From positions 1 through 8,742 of the forward strand of contig CAMWPK010000054.1 in assembly GCA_947176115.1 (NCBI GenBank): DNA of 8,742 bases, given 5' to 3'. The notes beneath the pieces were generated by a model, which saw nothing but the letters and a program-made list of their open reading frames with translations, had not been told where the DNA came from and made no database searches. Positions 7,005 through 8,742 of this stretch are shown one piece after another (the stretch's first letter is position 1; every line of letters starts with the position of its first letter). A program made the position numbers and the translations under genes. The DNA is from an uncultured Clostridia bacterium (lineage in GTDB: Bacteria > Bacillota > Clostridia > Christensenellales > UBA3700).

Positions 7005-7033
7005 ATTATAGCACACTATATCTAAAAATTAAA
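7005..7033 (-). promoter_or_regulatory. Extended -10 promoter of the surface-protein gene, predicted leaderless
   Basis: On the - strand TGC-TATAAT (-10 box at 7005-7010) is followed by six bases and then ATG, exactly the geometry seen at 485-497. The -35 is weak (TTTAAT at 7028-7033, 17-base spacer), which an extended -10 can compensate. Transcription should begin at or next to the A of the ATG. Confidence 0.7.
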
Positions 7034-7050
7034 GCAAAAAATTACTGCTT

Positions 7051-7073
7051 AATAAAGAAATATAATAAAGAAA
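7051..7073 (+). repeat. Direct repeat AATAAAGAAA x2, UP-element-like
   Basis: AATAAAGAAA occurs at 7051-7060 and 7064-7073, a period of 13 bases. The pair lies directly before the -35 box at 7076, at about -60 to -38 from the predicted start, where AT-rich UP elements are contacted by the RNA polymerase alpha C-terminal domain. Confidence 0.5.
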
Positions 7074-7075
7074 GA

Positions 7076-7104
7076 TTGAAAAACCATGATAATTATGCTA
7101 AACT
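7076..7104 (+). promoter_or_regulatory. Promoter of the alphaCTD-WG gene and cdd
   Basis: TTGAAA (7076-7081), a 17-base spacer and TAAACT (7099-7104) preceded by TGC form an extended -10 promoter with a weaker -10 box than the others in the window. Predicted start is near 7111, giving a leader of about 47 bases to the ATG at 7158. It is divergent from the promoter at 7005-7033. Confidence 0.6.
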
Positions 7105-7148
7105 GTATTTGAAAATTAATGCCGACCCGAATATACAGGTATAAATAT

Positions 7149-7153
7149 AAGGA
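7149..7153 (+). promoter_or_regulatory. Ribosome binding site AAGGA deciding the alphaCTD-WG start
   Basis: AAGGA lies four bases before the ATG at 7158, slightly close but the only such site. The in-frame ATG at 7119 has none and would add 13 residues of unlikely sequence. Confidence 0.65.
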
Positions 7154-7157
7154 AAAT

Positions 7158-8138
7158 ATGTCGAAGAACAAGTTTTATCATAACAACAACAATAAGAAAA
7201 AGTTTGACGCTCAAGCCGAGGCGCAAAAGGTCTTAGAAGCAAACAAAGGCAAGAATCAAAACTTTTTGAAGCCTATTGAGGAACTTGGTCTTTCTGAAGC
7301 GACGTACAATGCGCTTAAAGCCGGCAGAATCAATATAGTGGCAGATCTTGCTTGCAGAACTTTTCAGCAGATGTACAAAATTCAAAATATCGGCAAGAAA
7401 AATTGCATTGAGATATCCAAAGCCATGTCCAAGTTGGGCGCGCATTTTGCGCAAGACGAAGCGCAACAAGCTCAACAGGCAAAGAATAGTAATCCCAACT
7501 CCAATCAAAACGGCAACCAAAAATTCAAAAATACCCAGCAAAATTTCTCTCGCGATAAGTCGCAAATTAATTCCAACAAGGCAGATCGCAGGGACGGTAT
7601 AGCAAACAACAAAAACAAAAGACAAAAGAGCGAAAGCGATTCTCTAAATGAATATTTGAGTAGACAATACGCAGGAATGACCATGTCAGAGATTATTATG
7701 GGCAAGCGTCAGCGTCCCGTAGTCGAGAAAATTGAGAGACCTCCGCTCACGGAAAAGAGCCTCATCAAATTTTGCCGTAAAGGCAAATGGGGTTACAAAG
7801 ATTGGAAGGGCAACGTCATTGTACCGCCGTCATATGAAGAGGCATTTGGTTTTTTTGAAGAGAGAGCATGCGTAGAGAAAGACGGAAAGCTTGGCTTTAT
7901 TGACAGGGAGAACAATCTGATAATAGATTTTAAGTATGATTGCGCGACGTCTTTCAGCGAAGGGCTTGCCTCTGTGACTATGGGCGAGAAGAGCGGTTAT
8001 ATAGATTTAGAGGGCAACCAAATCGTGGATTTTATATACGATATTGCCACGCCGTTTTCTGATGGCAAAGCTATAGTAAGACAAAATGACCGTTGGGGAG
8101 TTTTGAGTAGAGAAAACCTCAGCGTATTTTGGAGATAA
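7158..8138 (+). CDS. RNA polymerase alpha-CTD-like domain fused to WG repeats
   Basis: Function unknown; the architecture is striking. Residues 38-97 (KPIEELGLSEATYN onward to SKLGAHF) align along their length with the C-terminal domain of RNA polymerase alpha, a helix-hairpin-helix fold that binds UP-element DNA and activators. Residues matching E. coli Asn268, Lys271, Gly296, Lys298 and Glu302 are kept (Asn51, Lys54, Gly79, Lys81, Glu85), but the key Arg265 is Ala48, Cys269 is Ala52 and Ser299 is Asn82. No alpha N-terminal domain is present. A basic Asn/Gln-rich linker (98-158) and a short conserved-looking stretch (160-197) lead to about three and a half WG repeats (205-326: GKWGYKD, GKLGFID, KSGYIDLEG, DRWGVLS). 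There is no signal peptide, so it is probably cytoplasmic. cdd follows after 15 bases and is probably co-transcribed. A DNA- or polymerase-associated adaptor is an inference. Confidence 0.85.
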   Translation: MSKNKFYHNNNNKKKFDAQAEAQKVLEANKGKNQNFLKPIEELGLSEATYNALKAGRINIVADLACRTFQQMYKIQNIGKKNCIEISKAMSKLGAHFAQDEAQQAQQAKNSNPNSNQNGNQKFKNTQQNFSRDKSQINSNKADRRDGIANNKNKRQKSESDSLNEYLSRQYAGMTMSEIIMGKRQRPVVEKIERPPLTEKSLIKFCRKGKWGYKDWKGNVIVPPSYEEAFGFFEERACVEKDGKLGFIDRENNLIIDFKYDCATSFSEGLASVTMGEKSGYIDLEGNQIVDFIYDIATPFSDGKAIVRQNDRWGVLSRENLSVFWR

Positions 8139-8153
8139 AAGGAGAATACCACT

Positions 8154-8549
8154 ATGATGCAAAAACAAAGATTACTGGAAAATGCATTGCTTGTAATGAA
8201 GAATGCGCACGCGCCTTATTCGGGATACAAGATAGGTTGCGCCGTTATGGGTGAGAGCGGAAAGATTTACGTCGGTTGTAATATCGAAAACGTTAGTTAC
8301 GGCGCGACGATTTGCGCAGAGCAAGTAGCAATGGGTACGGCTATCGCAGGCAGTGAAAAGGGCTTTTTGGCAATGGCTATCGTCAGTTCGGGCGAGAGTA
8401 TGCCATATCCTTGCGGAATAGTAAGACAGTTTATCAAAGAGTTTTGCAATGATCTCGTAATTTTCGTGTCAAATAATAAAGGCGAAGTTGTCACTACCAA
8501 TATCAGCGAACTTTATCCCGACAGTTTTGATATGACCCCCAAGAAGTAA
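8154..8549 (+). CDS. cdd: Cytidine deaminase homologue lacking one zinc cysteine
   Basis: The family deaminates cytidine and deoxycytidine to uridine and deoxyuridine in pyrimidine salvage, usually as a tetramer. At 131 residues the length is right. The nucleoside-binding CNIENVSYG (42-50) and the catalytic T-I-C-A-E motif (Cys54 zinc ligand, Glu56 proton shuttle) are normal. The second zinc motif, normally P-C-G-x-C-R-Q, reads P-C-G-I-V-R-Q: Cys87 is present but the third ligand is Val90, encoded by GTA, which no single base change gives from a Cys codon. Following residues (FIKEFCNDLVIFV) are typical, so there is no frameshift. AAGGAG at 8139-8144 precedes the ATG by nine bases. The gene is closely linked to the alphaCTD-WG gene and ends before a terminator. 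It may be an active variant, a binding protein or a decaying enzyme. Confidence 0.88.
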   Translation: MMQKQRLLENALLVMKNAHAPYSGYKIGCAVMGESGKIYVGCNIENVSYGATICAEQVAMGTAIAGSEKGFLAMAIVSSGESMPYPCGIVRQFIKEFCNDLVIFVSNNKGEVVTTNISELYPDSFDMTPKK

Positions 8550-8581
8550 GAAAGAAAAATAAAATATATCGTGTCAACAAT

Positions 8582-8614
8582 GCGTATGGTATTTTTTGAT
8601 ATCATACGCTTTTT
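8582..8614 (+). terminator. Rho-independent terminator after cdd
   Basis: GCGTATGGTATT (8582-8593) pairs with GATATCATACGC (8598-8609), two of the pairs being G-T, around a TTTT loop; TTTTT follows at 8610-8614. It closes the alphaCTD-WG/cdd unit. Confidence 0.88.
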
Positions 8615-8670
8615 GCATTTTTGGTCATAATTCGCAAGAAATATTAAACGTATGCTCTATATATTCCGTA

Positions 8671-8699
8671 TTGACAGTTATATGTTCGAATGGTATAAT
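8671..8699 (+). promoter_or_regulatory. Consensus promoter for a gene beyond the right edge
   Basis: TTGACA (8671-8676), a 17-base spacer and TATAAT (8694-8699), preceded by TGG, make a perfect extended -10 promoter. Predicted start is near 8706. The coding start is not settled: a TTG at 8719 begins an open frame (LRKRKCTW) running to the window edge behind a weak GGGA, while the ATG at 8708 stops after four codons and the ATG at 8733 has AAGG too close. The rest of 8550-8742 holds the terminator and nothing else recognised. Confidence 0.88.
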
Positions 8700-8742
8700 T
8701 AAAAATAATGGGATTAAATTGAGAAAAAGGAAATGTACCTGG

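Noticed and set aside
6999..7016. An in-frame GTG extending the surface protein by six residues
   Set aside because: The extension overlaps the -10 box TATAAT and has no ribosome site; the ATG at 6998 starts a textbook signal peptide.
7119..7157. An upstream ATG extending the alphaCTD-WG protein by 13 residues
   Set aside because: It has no Shine-Dalgarno sequence and would lie only about 8 bases from the predicted transcription start, whereas the ATG at 7158 follows AAGGA.
1..8742. A mobile element, CRISPR array or defence island
   Set aside because: No transposase, integrase, regularly spaced repeats, terminal inverted repeats or defence-type domains were seen; gene content is mostly housekeeping and composition is uniform along the window.

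Overview
The window looks like chromosomal core sequence from a low-GC, Gram-positive-type bacterium, most likely an uncultured member of the Clostridia (Bacillota). The basis is AT-rich DNA, AGA/ATA-rich codon use, strong AGGAGG-type ribosome sites, sigma-A promoters with 17-bp spacers, and Clostridia-like versions of L17, the HacAB-type LeuC/LeuD pair and an Sfp-type transferase. This placement is inference from gene flavour, not a search.

Layout, left to right. (1) Positions 2-334 hold the 3' end of rplQ (ribosomal protein L17), closed by a hairpin terminator; rpoA, its usual upstream neighbour, would lie just outside the window. (2) Positions 497-2295 on the + strand hold a membrane-anchored alpha/beta hydrolase, a very short Sfp-type phosphopantetheinyl transferase overlapping it by 4 bp, and acpP with its own consensus promoter whose -35 box contains the transferase stop codon. 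(3) A bidirectional terminator separates acpP from the convergent leuCDB cluster on the - strand (2371-5222), which supplies isopropylmalate isomerase and isopropylmalate dehydrogenase for leucine synthesis. (4) Upstream of leuC on the same strand is an exported, C-terminally anchored protein with beta-repeat and SH3-like modules (5253-6998). (5) Divergent from it is an unusual protein (7158-8138) joining a free-standing RNA polymerase alpha-CTD-like domain to an Asn/Gln-rich linker and WG repeats, followed 15 bp later by a cytidine deaminase homologue that lacks one of its three zinc cysteines. A strong promoter near the right edge fires into a gene beyond the window.

The points most worth a second look are the alphaCTD-WG fusion, whose own promoter carries an A-rich UP-element-like repeat; the altered zinc site of the deaminase; two promoters placed so that transcription should start at the ATG itself (leaderless mRNAs), both for membrane-anchored proteins; the compact phosphopantetheinyl transferase beside an acyl carrier protein; and an identical 10-bp palindrome in the hydrolase promoter and in its coding region. 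No tRNA, rRNA, CRISPR array, insertion sequence or riboswitch was seen.
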